Below are positions 56,636-64,000 of a stretch of 64,000 bases of DNA, piece by piece. Position numbers and translations under genes: made by a program. The stretch is from a virus, in IMG/VR virus record IMGVR_UViG_3300028920_000029, positions 109,363-173,362 of that record, one strand, 5' to 3'. Under the pieces are notes generated by a model, which did not search any database, was not told the DNA's origin, and was given only the letters and a program-made list of their open reading frames with translations. Positions within the stretch are counted from its first letter, which is position 1. Each line of letters begins with the position of its first letter.

Positions 56636-58650
56636 CCTATCTCCTCAGTTAGTTTCTTAACTTTCTTTTCCAACCGTTCCTTATCCTTCAAGCACTTAGG
56701 GCAAACCTTGTGTTCACCAGAAATATACCCGTGCTCTGGACAAATACTAAATGTCGGAGTTAAACTTACATATGGTATCTTATAGTTGTGCATAACTTTT
56801 TTAACCAGGGCCTTTGCCTGATCGCCCGAAAGCTGTTGACCAGTGTACACGTGTAAGACCGTACCCCCTGTGTATAACGCTTGGATTTCATTCTGATGTT
56901 CCAAAACCTTAAACACATCGTCACTATAGGTTACTGGCAACATGGTGGAGTTAGTAAAGTATGGCTCCTCCGTTCCAGACGTCAATATCTTATTGTGCAT
57001 ATCCTTAGCCTTTCTTGCTAGTTTGTACGACGCACCCTCAGCTGGTGTAGCTTCTAGGTTATAGAAGTTACCCGTATCTTTTTGGAACTTAAGAAGCATC
57101 TCATTAAGATACTTAAGGGTCCTCTCTGCCAACTCTTTTCCCTCATCCGAGTCGTAGGGTATACCTAACATTTCTGAGGCTTCACTCATACCTATAACTC
57201 CTATCGTTGAAAAGTGATTGGCCCAGTAAGATCCATCTCTCTTTTTTATGTTAGCTAAGTAATGTTTTGAGTAGGGGTACAGTCCTTTCTCGGTTAGATT
57301 TTCTAATAGTTTACGTTTAGCTTCTAGAGTAACCTTACCCAACTCGGCATACTTTTTTATTAAAGTAAAGAATTGGTCTACTGTTCCGCTAGCCTCGTAA
57401 GCCATCATAGGTAAATTTAATGTGACTACACCAACACTGCCCGTAAGAGAACTGGAACCAAACAATCCCCCACCTCTCTTATGAAGCTCCTTAAGGTCTA
57501 ATCTAAGCCTACAACACATGCTTCTAGAATCTTCTGGACTCATATCTCCTGTACAGTAGTTGGCAAAATAACATAAACCATATTTAGCTGTACCTTCCCA
57601 CAAAATCTCAAGGTTTTTGTTATCCCAATCAAAATCACTCGTGATGTTTACTGTAGGTATTGGAAAAGTAAATATTCTGTTTTGCGCGTCTCCTTCTATC
57701 ATAACCTCAAACAACGCCTTATTAAACAGATTTACTTCCTTTTGGAACTCACCATACGTTTCTTTCTGATACTCACCACCTATTATAACTGGCTGACCCT
57801 TTAGGTGATTAGGTATAGTTAAATCTAAAGTTATATTTGAAAAAGGTGTTTGGAAGCCGACGCGTGTTGGTACATTCATATTAAACACAAAAGTCTGTAA
57901 CGCCTGCTTTAGTTGTTTGTAAGTCAAGCCATCATAAAATATAAATGGGGCTAGGTAGGTATCAAAATTACTAAATGCTACTGCACCACTTGATTCGCCT
58001 TGTAAGCTGTATAAAAAGTTTACTGCCTGTCCTAACGCCACATCAAAATGTTTTGCGGGAGAGGAGTGGAGCTTTCCTTCCACCCCTCCAAATCCTCGTA
58101 ACAGTAAGTCTTGTATGTCCCACCCGTTACAATAAACTCCCAGTAATCCTAAATCGTGAATGTGTATATACCCAGAACTATAAGCATCCGCGGCCTCTTT
58201 AGGGACTACCGCGTCAAGCCAAAACTGCTGTGTGAGTTCATTGACTATCGCATTATTCATACCCTGTAGAGAGTATCCCATGTTAGCATTTTCGTTAATC
58301 TTCCAATCCAGTTGATCGATGTATTTATTAAATAAGTTGTTTCGTTTCTTCTTAGATAGTGATAGATCTTTTTGTAGGATATGCTGGTACCTGTAGCGCA
58401 TAAAAGCCCTGGCGACCTTGTAATACCTCTTTGCCATAAGCGCATCTTCTATACAATCCAACGCGTCTACTTTTTCCACAACACCATTTAGGTCGGCGTG
58501 AACAATCAAATCCATCTTAACTTTCTCTATTAAGTCATTAAGTATCGCATCGTTAACTTCCATATCAGACGCACTAAATGCTCTCTTTATATCTGTTTTC
58601 ATCTTATCGTCATTAAACTCCGAAATTCCAGAATTAGTTTTTATCTTCAT
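56632..58650 (-). CDS. nrdD: Anaerobic ribonucleoside-triphosphate reductase (NrdD), C-terminally truncated
   Basis: 672 aa. N-terminal ATP-cone-like part, then core motifs (YIHDLG, FSNFDTYLAPF, CRLRLDLKELHKRGGG, LNLPMMAYEA) and the zinc site CPEHGYISGEHKVCPKC. In full-length NrdD the zinc site is followed by the glycyl-radical segment (R-V-x-G-Y); here the protein ends 20 residues later in a Lys-rich helix (KERLEKKVKKLTEEIG) without that motif. No frameshift restores it. The radical domain may be supplied by a separate peptide or host protein. Confidence 0.9.
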   Translation of the reverse strand: MKIKTNSGISEFNDDKMKTDIKRAFSASDMEVNDAILNDLIEKVKMDLIVHADLNGVVEKVDALDCIEDALMAKRYYKVARAFMRYRYQHILQKDLSLSKKKRNNLFNKYIDQLDWKINENANMGYSLQGMNNAIVNELTQQFWLDAVVPKEAADAYSSGYIHIHDLGLLGVYCNGWDIQDLLLRGFGGVEGKLHSSPAKHFDVALGQAVNFLYSLQGESSGAVAFSNFDTYLAPFIFYDGLTYKQLKQALQTFVFNMNVPTRVGFQTPFSNITLDLTIPNHLKGQPVIIGGEYQKETYGEFQKEVNLFNKALFEVMIEGDAQNRIFTFPIPTVNITSDFDWDNKNLEILWEGTAKYGLCYFANYCTGDMSPEDSRSMCCRLRLDLKELHKRGGGLFGSSSLTGSVGVVTLNLPMMAYEASGTVDQFFTLIKKYAELGKVTLEAKRKLLENLTEKGLYPYSKHYLANIKKRDGSYWANHFSTIGVIGMSEASEMLGIPYDSDEGKELAERTLKYLNEMLLKFQKDTGNFYNLEATPAEGASYKLARKAKDMHNKILTSGTEEPYFTNSTMLPVTYSDDVFKVLEHQNEIQALYTGGTVLHVYTGQQLSGDQAKALVKKVMHNYKIPYVSLTPTFSICPEHGYISGEHKVCPKCLKDKERLEKKVKKLTEEIG

Positions 58651-61039
58651 CAGCGTCTCCTCTCGGCGAATTTGGGTTCCAGAATGATGTTACGCCATTC
58701 TTAAACTTATTGTCGTCTAGTGAATATATGGATGTTATAGAAAAATCTTTTATCAACTCAACTGTTGCGGACATAGCGTGACGGTTGATAACCCTAAATT
58801 TTATTGTTGACAAATCGGATACGCCATCATCTTCTTCGTCCTTTATAATCGATAATAGAATATCTAACGTTTGAAACCAGGTATCGGACCTAGCAAGGTC
58901 ATCACCAGGGTTCATATCGTTTTTCTTCTTAGCCTTGTTACTGTGTATTCCACTACGCTTTAACTGGACCGCAGTTAACATAACCTTACCCATTTCTCTA
59001 CCTATTCCTCGTAGGTCTTCGGCTATACTTCCTTGGTCTATCCAATCGGAACCAGCAAATTGATTTGGTCGCATCATAGTAGCGTGGTCTATAGCTATAA
59101 CATCGTATGTTATTCCAGTCTGTGCCTCTATCTCCTGTATCTTATGTTTTATATAGTCTGGATTAACGCTGCTTAATGTGTCCACTATAGTTAGCTTACC
59201 CATATCTTCTTTTAAGCGCTTTTGAAACTTATTTACTGCTAGCATCTCTATATCATTTAGCGTTCTGTCCTCAAACTTATAGTATTGGATACCAGTCATA
59301 CAGCTAAAAAATAAATTTACGTACTGATCCTTCGGCATTTCCAACGTAAAGGCAAGCACGTTAACCTTATCCTTAACCATATTTGAGACTAAGTTAACCA
59401 TAGAACGAGTATTGTGCACTACTGTAAAGTCTGCAAGTAGGAACAAGCTATTTTTATCTACAGCAAACCCATAATATTCTCCAGTTCCTACCTCCTCAAT
59501 TTTAAATCCAGTCTTTAGTGCGTCACGACAACGTACAGATTTGGCCTCCGCCTTTTTTCGGGATATTATAGTAGGTATCCTACTGACTTCCCCACCTATA
59601 CGTATTCTCCAATACTTGCCACTAAACCCGATAGATTTTATAGTTTTAGTTACTTTTTTAGCAGTAACACCAAATCCCAAAGACCTTCCAAGAAATACTA
59701 TATCATCCTTTAACGCGCGATACTTTGTAACAATCTCGTAAGTTTTACTGTCATAGTATCCGTCAGAGTCGAGTAACCCAGCCAAAACTTCAAGCCTAAC
59801 TTTTTCGTCATTAATTTTGTACGTATGCGGTATATGTTTATTATGTAATAAGTTAAATTTTCTTAACTCATCTAGTATATAGTTGTTCCCCCTGGAATAT
59901 GTATCATGAAAAGCTAAGTAATAGCACGGACATTTTCCACTCTTCGACTTTTGCTCGGTAAGTTTTCCATTAAATTTACTCATTAGTTTCGTTAAGTACG
60001 TGACTATCTCAGAATCCTTAGTAGTTATTTCCGCAGCCTTACTAGACCCATCTCCCAACCATAACCCCAGTAAATACGGAGGTAAGTACTTAGGCACCCT
60101 AGAAGATTTAAACTGCACACCAGATCTATATAGTTTGTACTTACGTAAATTTTCCTTTTTGGCGCGGTGTAGATACTCCCTTACAGATATGTTTAGAATT
60201 TTAGGAAGACCCCTATCTAACCTTTGACCGCTTTTCTTAAGAGACAATATGTGAGATTCATTCACAACAAACGGTTCTCCTTTATTCGGTATTATCTTGT
60301 ACATTTTCTCCTTACCACTTGTTGTTCCTTCCACACGTCTTGGAGTACTGTCGTCTCCCATAACTAGTTCCCCGTTTTTTATATCTTCAACTTTCTTTAC
60401 TAAACCATCATACATCAAAACCTCAGTTCCTTTCGCAAAGCATTTTCCTGTTTTGGGCCTAGCAGCTACCACAACCAAATATCCTGGTTTGAACCCGTGA
60501 ATAACAGTGTCAAACTCTTTATACCCAGTACGTATCTTCCTCTCGTTTTTAGGTTGATTTAATGTAGATGTTATGTCCGATGCGTCGTCATTAAGATTAA
60601 CTACCAATCCTCTGTTATCCCCAAGTTGCGATACCTGCTTGTTAACTTTATTTAACTCTTTCTCCGCTGCAGCTATGTTTCCATCGTTTAAGGTCATCAC
60701 TATATTCTGAACCGACTTGCTCATAACAAATTTCTTTTTATGACTAGTTAATGTACTTATTACCCATTCACAGGAAATGTCAACTATCTCATCTGATGTC
60801 ATACTGATATAGTCTTCATATATATCCTTATTAAGTCCAATATCCTCTAAAGACTTTCTCAATTCTATAGGACTTATTGCCTGTCTATAGCTCTTATAGT
60901 GATTAAGTATTTCTCTGACTATACTTTTACTAATTGAATTATTAAAATACGAACTATCAATACCTTCGGTTATAAACTCCAGCGTAGCCTCAGGATTGAG
61001 TAGTAGGTAATTTATTGCTAGTTTTTCTATGTCTACCAT
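58634..61039 (-). CDS. dnaB: DnaB-like replicative helicase with an intein
   Basis: 801 aa including a 344-aa intein. N-terminal DnaB domain, then the RecA-like core: ARPKTGK before the intein and T-R-S-M after it form the Walker A motif, followed by FTLEMPKDQY, IAIDHATMM (Walker B) and AVQLKRSG. Start is the ATG at 61039; the GTG three codons earlier would sit on the ribosome binding site. The helicase unwinds DNA at the replication fork with the DnaC-like loader encoded directly upstream. It only works after the intein splices out. Confidence 0.93.
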   Translation of the reverse strand: MVDIEKLAINYLLLNPEATLEFITEGIDSSYFNNSISKSIVREILNHYKSYRQAISPIELRKSLEDIGLNKDIYEDYISMTSDEIVDISCEWVISTLTSHKKKFVMSKSVQNIVMTLNDGNIAAAEKELNKVNKQVSQLGDNRGLVVNLNDDASDITSTLNQPKNERKIRTGYKEFDTVIHGFKPGYLVVVAARPKTGKCFAKGTEVLMYDGLVKKVEDIKNGELVMGDDSTPRRVEGTTSGKEKMYKIIPNKGEPFVVNESHILSLKKSGQRLDRGLPKILNISVREYLHRAKKENLRKYKLYRSGVQFKSSRVPKYLPPYLLGLWLGDGSSKAAEITTKDSEIVTYLTKLMSKFNGKLTEQKSKSGKCPCYYLAFHDTYSRGNNYILDELRKFNLLHNKHIPHTYKINDEKVRLEVLAGLLDSDGYYDSKTYEIVTKYRALKDDIVFLGRSLGFGVTAKKVTKTIKSIGFSGKYWRIRIGGEVSRIPTIISRKKAEAKSVRCRDALKTGFKIEEVGTGEYYGFAVDKNSLFLLADFTVVHNTRSMVNLVSNMVKDKVNVLAFTLEMPKDQYVNLFFSCMTGIQYYKFEDRTLNDIEMLAVNKFQKRLKEDMGKLTIVDTLSSVNPDYIKHKIQEIEAQTGITYDVIAIDHATMMRPNQFAGSDWIDQGSIAEDLRGIGREMGKVMLTAVQLKRSGIHSNKAKKKNDMNPGDDLARSDTWFQTLDILLSIIKDEEDDGVSDLSTIKFRVINRHAMSATVELIKDFSITSIYSLDDNKFKNGVTSFWNPNSPRGDADEDKN
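59411..60442 (-). mobile_element. Intein with LAGLIDADG endonuclease in DnaB
   Basis: Codes for 344 residues, from Cys1 (CFAKGTEVLM) to the terminal HN before Thr+1. Two LAGLIDADG-type motifs, LLGLWLGDGS near intein residue 125 and VLAGLLDSDG near 220, mark an active-looking homing endonuclease. It splits the Walker A lysine from the following Thr, a classic DnaB insertion site. Confidence 0.95.
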
Positions 61040-61044
61040 TTGCG

Positions 61045-61713
61045 TCACCTTAACCTATAGTTTAAACCTCTTACTTCCGTAATTGAATCTGTTCCAAATA
61101 AATCCCTACAAACTGGTAGCCTATTAGCTACCACGTCATACTCATCTGAAAATATTAAGATACTAGGTTTTTGATTGCTATACCTGTTTTTTATTATTCG
61201 TTCCAGCGTTTCGTTAGGATACTTTGAATCCGTTCTCATCGAGTCCTTCCCGATATCATCGATAACTAGTAAATCTACCTTACGTAGTGCGTCAATGATA
61301 TTTGGCTCTTCTGGTGATGGATTTAGCCGCTTATCTAAAAGTGTTGTCCACATAATGTATTTGCACGATTTACCTTTTCGTAGCATTTCTTTTAATATTA
61401 GTATTGCGCCCAATGACTTTCCTGTCCCGCTATCTCCATAAATGGCCCATAATGAACTGGAGTTAATAACTAAGTCGATATTTTCTACGGCTCGACTAAC
61501 GCGCTCAACAAACTGTTTATGTTTAACAGATACTTGGGGATATAAATGTTCTAACTCTTTTTCGAAGTATTCTTTTGGAACTCCTACGGAGGCTAGGGTC
61601 TTTTCCCACATAGACTTTTTTAGGTTAACGCCTTTATCGCAGTCACAGAACCCAGCCCACTCTCGTCCATCTGTTAATATATATCCTCGGTCAGAGCATT
61701 TATCACACGACAT
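61045..61713 (-). CDS. DnaC-like AAA+ helicase loader
   Basis: 222 aa. N-terminal zinc-type cluster (CDKCSDRG ... CDCD), Walker A IYGDSGTGKSLGA near residue 92, Walker B LLVIDDIGKD near 145 and an Arg-rich sensor part. Directly upstream of dnaB, so it likely loads the helicase. Confidence 0.9.
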   Translation of the reverse strand: MSCDKCSDRGYILTDGREWAGFCDCDKGVNLKKSMWEKTLASVGVPKEYFEKELEHLYPQVSVKHKQFVERVSRAVENIDLVINSSSLWAIYGDSGTGKSLGAILILKEMLRKGKSCKYIMWTTLLDKRLNPSPEEPNIIDALRKVDLLVIDDIGKDSMRTDSKYPNETLERIIKNRYSNQKPSILIFSDEYDVVANRLPVCRDLFGTDSITEVRGLNYRLR

Positions 61714-62278
61714 TATTCTCTCCTATAAGTTTTGCTTGTTTACGCTTAAGCGGTATTATACGTAACAGGGCATCCTTAATAGATATATCAGTCTTAATTT
61801 TTCTTGCCTTATTAAATAATACCGAAAGGTCTGAAGGGTTAAACTTTGATGCGCATGCTATAATTAATGCCTTACCGTCTGCTTTTAGATTCGCATACGG
61901 CCTAGCCTTTATATCTAAAGGACTTTTCCATAATAAATATCTTTGTATGAGCGATAATTGTGGGTAAGATAACCCGTTTGAGTATACTCCATTACCAGGA
62001 TGTAACGACACTATTATTACAATATGCCCAGAATGCTCCAACAATTTGAATTCATAAGTTCTGGTAGGAAGTATAACAATACTAACATCGTTTTCTAGCG
62101 GTTTAATATCTTCTATGGATAGGTATCTAAAATTTTTACATGTAAGTGTGTACCGTTTACTATCCTCGCTAAGGTCACTAAGAAAGGTAGCAAGCATTTT
62201 CTTTACCCAGTACCGAGTATAAACCCTGTCATCTTGGTTAACAATATATACTCCTATGGATGGGTTTATTGAATGCAT
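61703..62278 (-). CDS. Unknown protein, 191 aa
   Basis: Starts MHSINPSIGVYIVNQDDRVY. The alternating strands and helices (DVSIVILPTRTYEF, HIVIIVSLHPGNGV) look like an inactive or divergent RecA/AAA-type fold; no Walker A Lys-Thr is seen. In the replication operon. Function unknown. Confidence 0.7.
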   Translation of the reverse strand: MHSINPSIGVYIVNQDDRVYTRYWVKKMLATFLSDLSEDSKRYTLTCKNFRYLSIEDIKPLENDVSIVILPTRTYEFKLLEHSGHIVIIVSLHPGNGVYSNGLSYPQLSLIQRYLLWKSPLDIKARPYANLKADGKALIIACASKFNPSDLSVLFNKARKIKTDISIKDALLRIIPLKRKQAKLIGENNVV

Positions 62279-62871
62279 ATCTTCACCTTATTATCCTCCA
62301 CCTCTATCGTCTTAAAATACTCTCGAAGGAGATCTTTTAGTGCTTCTGCGTACGCCGTAATAATAGTAATTTCTATTCTCCCAAGGTTTATTAAGTCGCA
62401 CTTTTCTGTAAAAAACGATGAATGCTTATCGTATATTATTCCGAAAAGTTCCCACATAGTTGAGTAGTTCTTATTAAGGTCTAGTACGTTTCTGTTTCCC
62501 TTACGAGTTGTTTGAATATAAAACCCATCATAAAACTTATATGTATAGTTAAACTTCTCAAACGCTTTAAGGAACCCATTTGGGTAATACTCCTTCTCTA
62601 CTCCTTTTTGTATTGTGGCTCGACGATAAAGAAGTTTGTTCTCCTTACACCCAATATTTATGTTACCAGTATAGGCAAGCTTCTTTGCAATGTCAAGTTT
62701 TAATTTCCTACTTTTTTCGTATCCTATAATGTGGTTATATATGCGTAAGTCTAGAAAGAAGGCGGACCTATCAAACTCAGACAGTTTAGGTACAAACTGC
62801 TCCACAATACCTTTTATTAGTAAGGGCTTTTTACTGCCCACAAATGCCGCTAAAATCTCTGAGTAATTCAC
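62266..62871 (-). CDS. Unknown protein, 201 aa, GTG start
   Basis: Reads (M)NYSEILAAFVGSKKPLLIKG from a GTG overlapping the stop of the SNF2 gene, behind AAGGTGG. Basic protein of mixed fold in the replication operon. Function unknown. Confidence 0.7.
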   Translation of the reverse strand: MNYSEILAAFVGSKKPLLIKGIVEQFVPKLSEFDRSAFFLDLRIYNHIIGYEKSRKLKLDIAKKLAYTGNINIGCKENKLLYRRATIQKGVEKEYYPNGFLKAFEKFNYTYKFYDGFYIQTTRKGNRNVLDLNKNYSTMWELFGIIYDKHSSFFTEKCDLINLGRIEITIITAYAEALKDLLREYFKTIEVEDNKVKICIQ

Positions 62872-64000
62872 TATACCACCTTAATTGTTTTTCCTAACTT
62901 AGCAAGGCTGACGTTATACTTTGGTAAGACCTTACCCTGCTCCTTTTCTTTTCTTTCAATCTTCTTAATAATCTTTTCCTCGATAGTTCCTAGTGTCACA
63001 ATATTATATACAAAGTATTCTGAAGCTGGGTTCTTTTTACCTCTATCAATCCTACCTATGCGCTGCTTCATATCGGAGGCGTTCCACGGAAGATCAAAGT
63101 TGATTACGGTGTCAGAACTCCACAAATCGTGAGCTCTAGATAAACTGTCGGTACCTAATAGAATCTCTACGTCTCCTTCAGTAAACTCAAACACATGCTT
63201 CTTAACACTACCACACCGCTTATAATCTTTACAGGTATAACAATCCTGTATATCGGCGTACTTACATGTCTTTTTAGTTTCTCCAGTAACCACCTTAACA
63301 TTATACTCTTTTCCAAGCTCAGCTTCAAGTAATTTGACCACCTGCTTAAAATAACTAAAGACCACTACTTTCTTTCCGCCCTCCTTTACAAACTTATGTA
63401 GTAGTTCTTTTAATTTACCTACCTTAAATGTTGTTTGTGCCAGTTCGTAATCATCGTATTCTTCTAACACTTTAACGGTGTTACATATCTGCCGCAGTAT
63501 TGTTTGGCACTCGAACGGACTTTTATCGCCGTTCTTTATTGCCAACATAATCTCGTCCAGCTTTTCTTTTTGTGCCGCAGTTAATGGTACGGGATACGTA
63601 GAGATGTGTATAGGCTTAGCCATATCGTATTCTTCTTTAATTAACTGCACCATCCACGGGTACACTTTCTTATTCATAGTTTCTTCCATACCCTTCTTTA
63701 ATCCTTTAGGCTTATCAAAGAAATCTAACTCAAGAAAGTGTTCAGTAAAGTTTTTCTTAGTACTAAACACGTGCGGATTTATTATTTTAAATACCCCATA
63801 CAAGTCGTAGTAAGTATTTGTTATCGGGGTGGCGCTTAAACCTATAGTATAATCCGATGATAGTTGTTGTATTGCATCTGACGCCTTAGATGAAACGTTC
63901 TTTATCTTTGTTATCTCATCCATAATAATAACGTCCCATGTTTTTGGTAGGTTTTCTATTTCTATCCTAACAGTATCGTACGACATTATCCACAACCAAT
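62871..64000 (-). CDS. SNF2-family helicase, 5' end beyond window
   Basis: At least 376 residues, open to the right edge, so the N terminus with Walker A is missing. IIMDEITKIKN (DEAx box), GLSATPITNTYYDLYGVF, KVVVFSYF, and the C-terminal RIGRIDRGKKNPASEYFVYN (motif VI) identify an SNF2 superfamily 2 ATPase. A Cys-rich insert (CKYADIQDCYTCKDYKRCG) lies between motifs IV and V, which is unusual. Probably remodels DNA or protein-DNA complexes during replication or recombination. Confidence 0.9.
   Translation of the reverse strand, partial: WLWIMSYDTVRIEIENLPKTWDVIIMDEITKIKNVSSKASDAIQQLSSDYTIGLSATPITNTYYDLYGVFKIINPHVFSTKKNFTEHFLELDFFDKPKGLKKGMEETMNKKVYPWMVQLIKEEYDMAKPIHISTYPVPLTAAQKEKLDEIMLAIKNGDKSPFECQTILRQICNTVKVLEEYDDYELAQTTFKVGKLKELLHKFVKEGGKKVVVFSYFKQVVKLLEAELGKEYNVKVVTGETKKTCKYADIQDCYTCKDYKRCGSVKKHVFEFTEGDVEILLGTDSLSRAHDLWSSDTVINFDLPWNASDMKQRIGRIDRGKKNPASEYFVYNIVTLGTIEEKIIKKIERKEKEQGKVLPKYNVSLAKLGKTIKVV

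Overview
The window looks like a stretch of a large (jumbo-type) tailed-phage genome. Every convincing protein gene, tRNA and structured RNA lies on the minus strand, so it is read from position 64000 toward 1. Genes are tightly packed with ATGA-type overlaps, most are preceded by AGGAGG-like ribosome binding sites, and many are tiny. The replication and nucleotide genes are of phage type (DnaB-like helicase with an intein, DnaC-like loader, SbcC/SbcD pair, Cas4-like nuclease, NrdD/NrdG, SNF2 helicase). They sit beside a large tRNA array and host-like genes (GroEL, GroES, ClpP, patatin, sugar-nucleotide enzymes). No capsid, tail or terminase gene is visible, so 'phage' is an inference from gene content and layout; a large extrachromosomal element is the alternative. 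The host cannot be named. Promoters fit a sigma70 pattern, TTGACA-N16..18-TATACT.

In transcription order (high to low coordinates): 58.6-64 kb holds replication genes (SNF2 helicase, two unknowns, DnaC-like loader, intein-bearing DnaB). 55.9-58.7 kb holds anaerobic ribonucleotide reductase NrdD, which lacks the usual C-terminal glycyl-radical motif, and its activase NrdG. 50.2-55.9 kb holds protein-quality genes (ClpP-like protease, a secreted protein, GroES, GroEL, a patatin-like lipase). 45.1-50.2 kb holds a primase zinc domain, SbcD, SbcC and a PD-(D/E)XK nuclease. 42.5-45 kb holds small metabolic and membrane genes (deaminase, DUF5664 pyrophosphohydrolase, PQ-loop protein). 28.6-42.5 kb is a 15-gene glycan locus: seven glycosyltransferases, two methyltransferases, a DUF115 protein, Gmd, a 3-dehydratase, an epimerase/reductase, NeuA and NeuB. 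It should make fucose-, dideoxyhexose- and nonulosonate-type nucleotide sugars and build a surface or virion glycan.

The 18.4-28.6 kb region holds small accessory genes (phosphatase, papain-like peptidase) and then a translation island. The island has 29 apparently complete CCA-encoding tRNAs covering all 20 amino acids, an RNase P RNA gene inside the array, two HNH endonucleases, a tRNA split in two halves around an HNH gene plus tRNA-Tyr, and a separate promoter-to-terminator structured RNA. RNase P would mature the 5' ends of the tRNAs.

The 9.8-18.4 kb region is a hypervariable accessory operon built from many tiny genes and two interleaved paralogous families, called here A (membrane-tail proteins starting with a D-L-V-K-D-W-K motif) and B (soluble proteins with a P-K-K-G-V-S-I-T-A core). 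They recur as B-then-A pairs. The region 9.1-9.8 kb is non-coding and carries a nested CTAG-rich repeat array and a promoter reading left. The region 1-9.1 kb holds a MoxR-type AAA ATPase with a metallopeptidase/VWA partner and many small unknown proteins.
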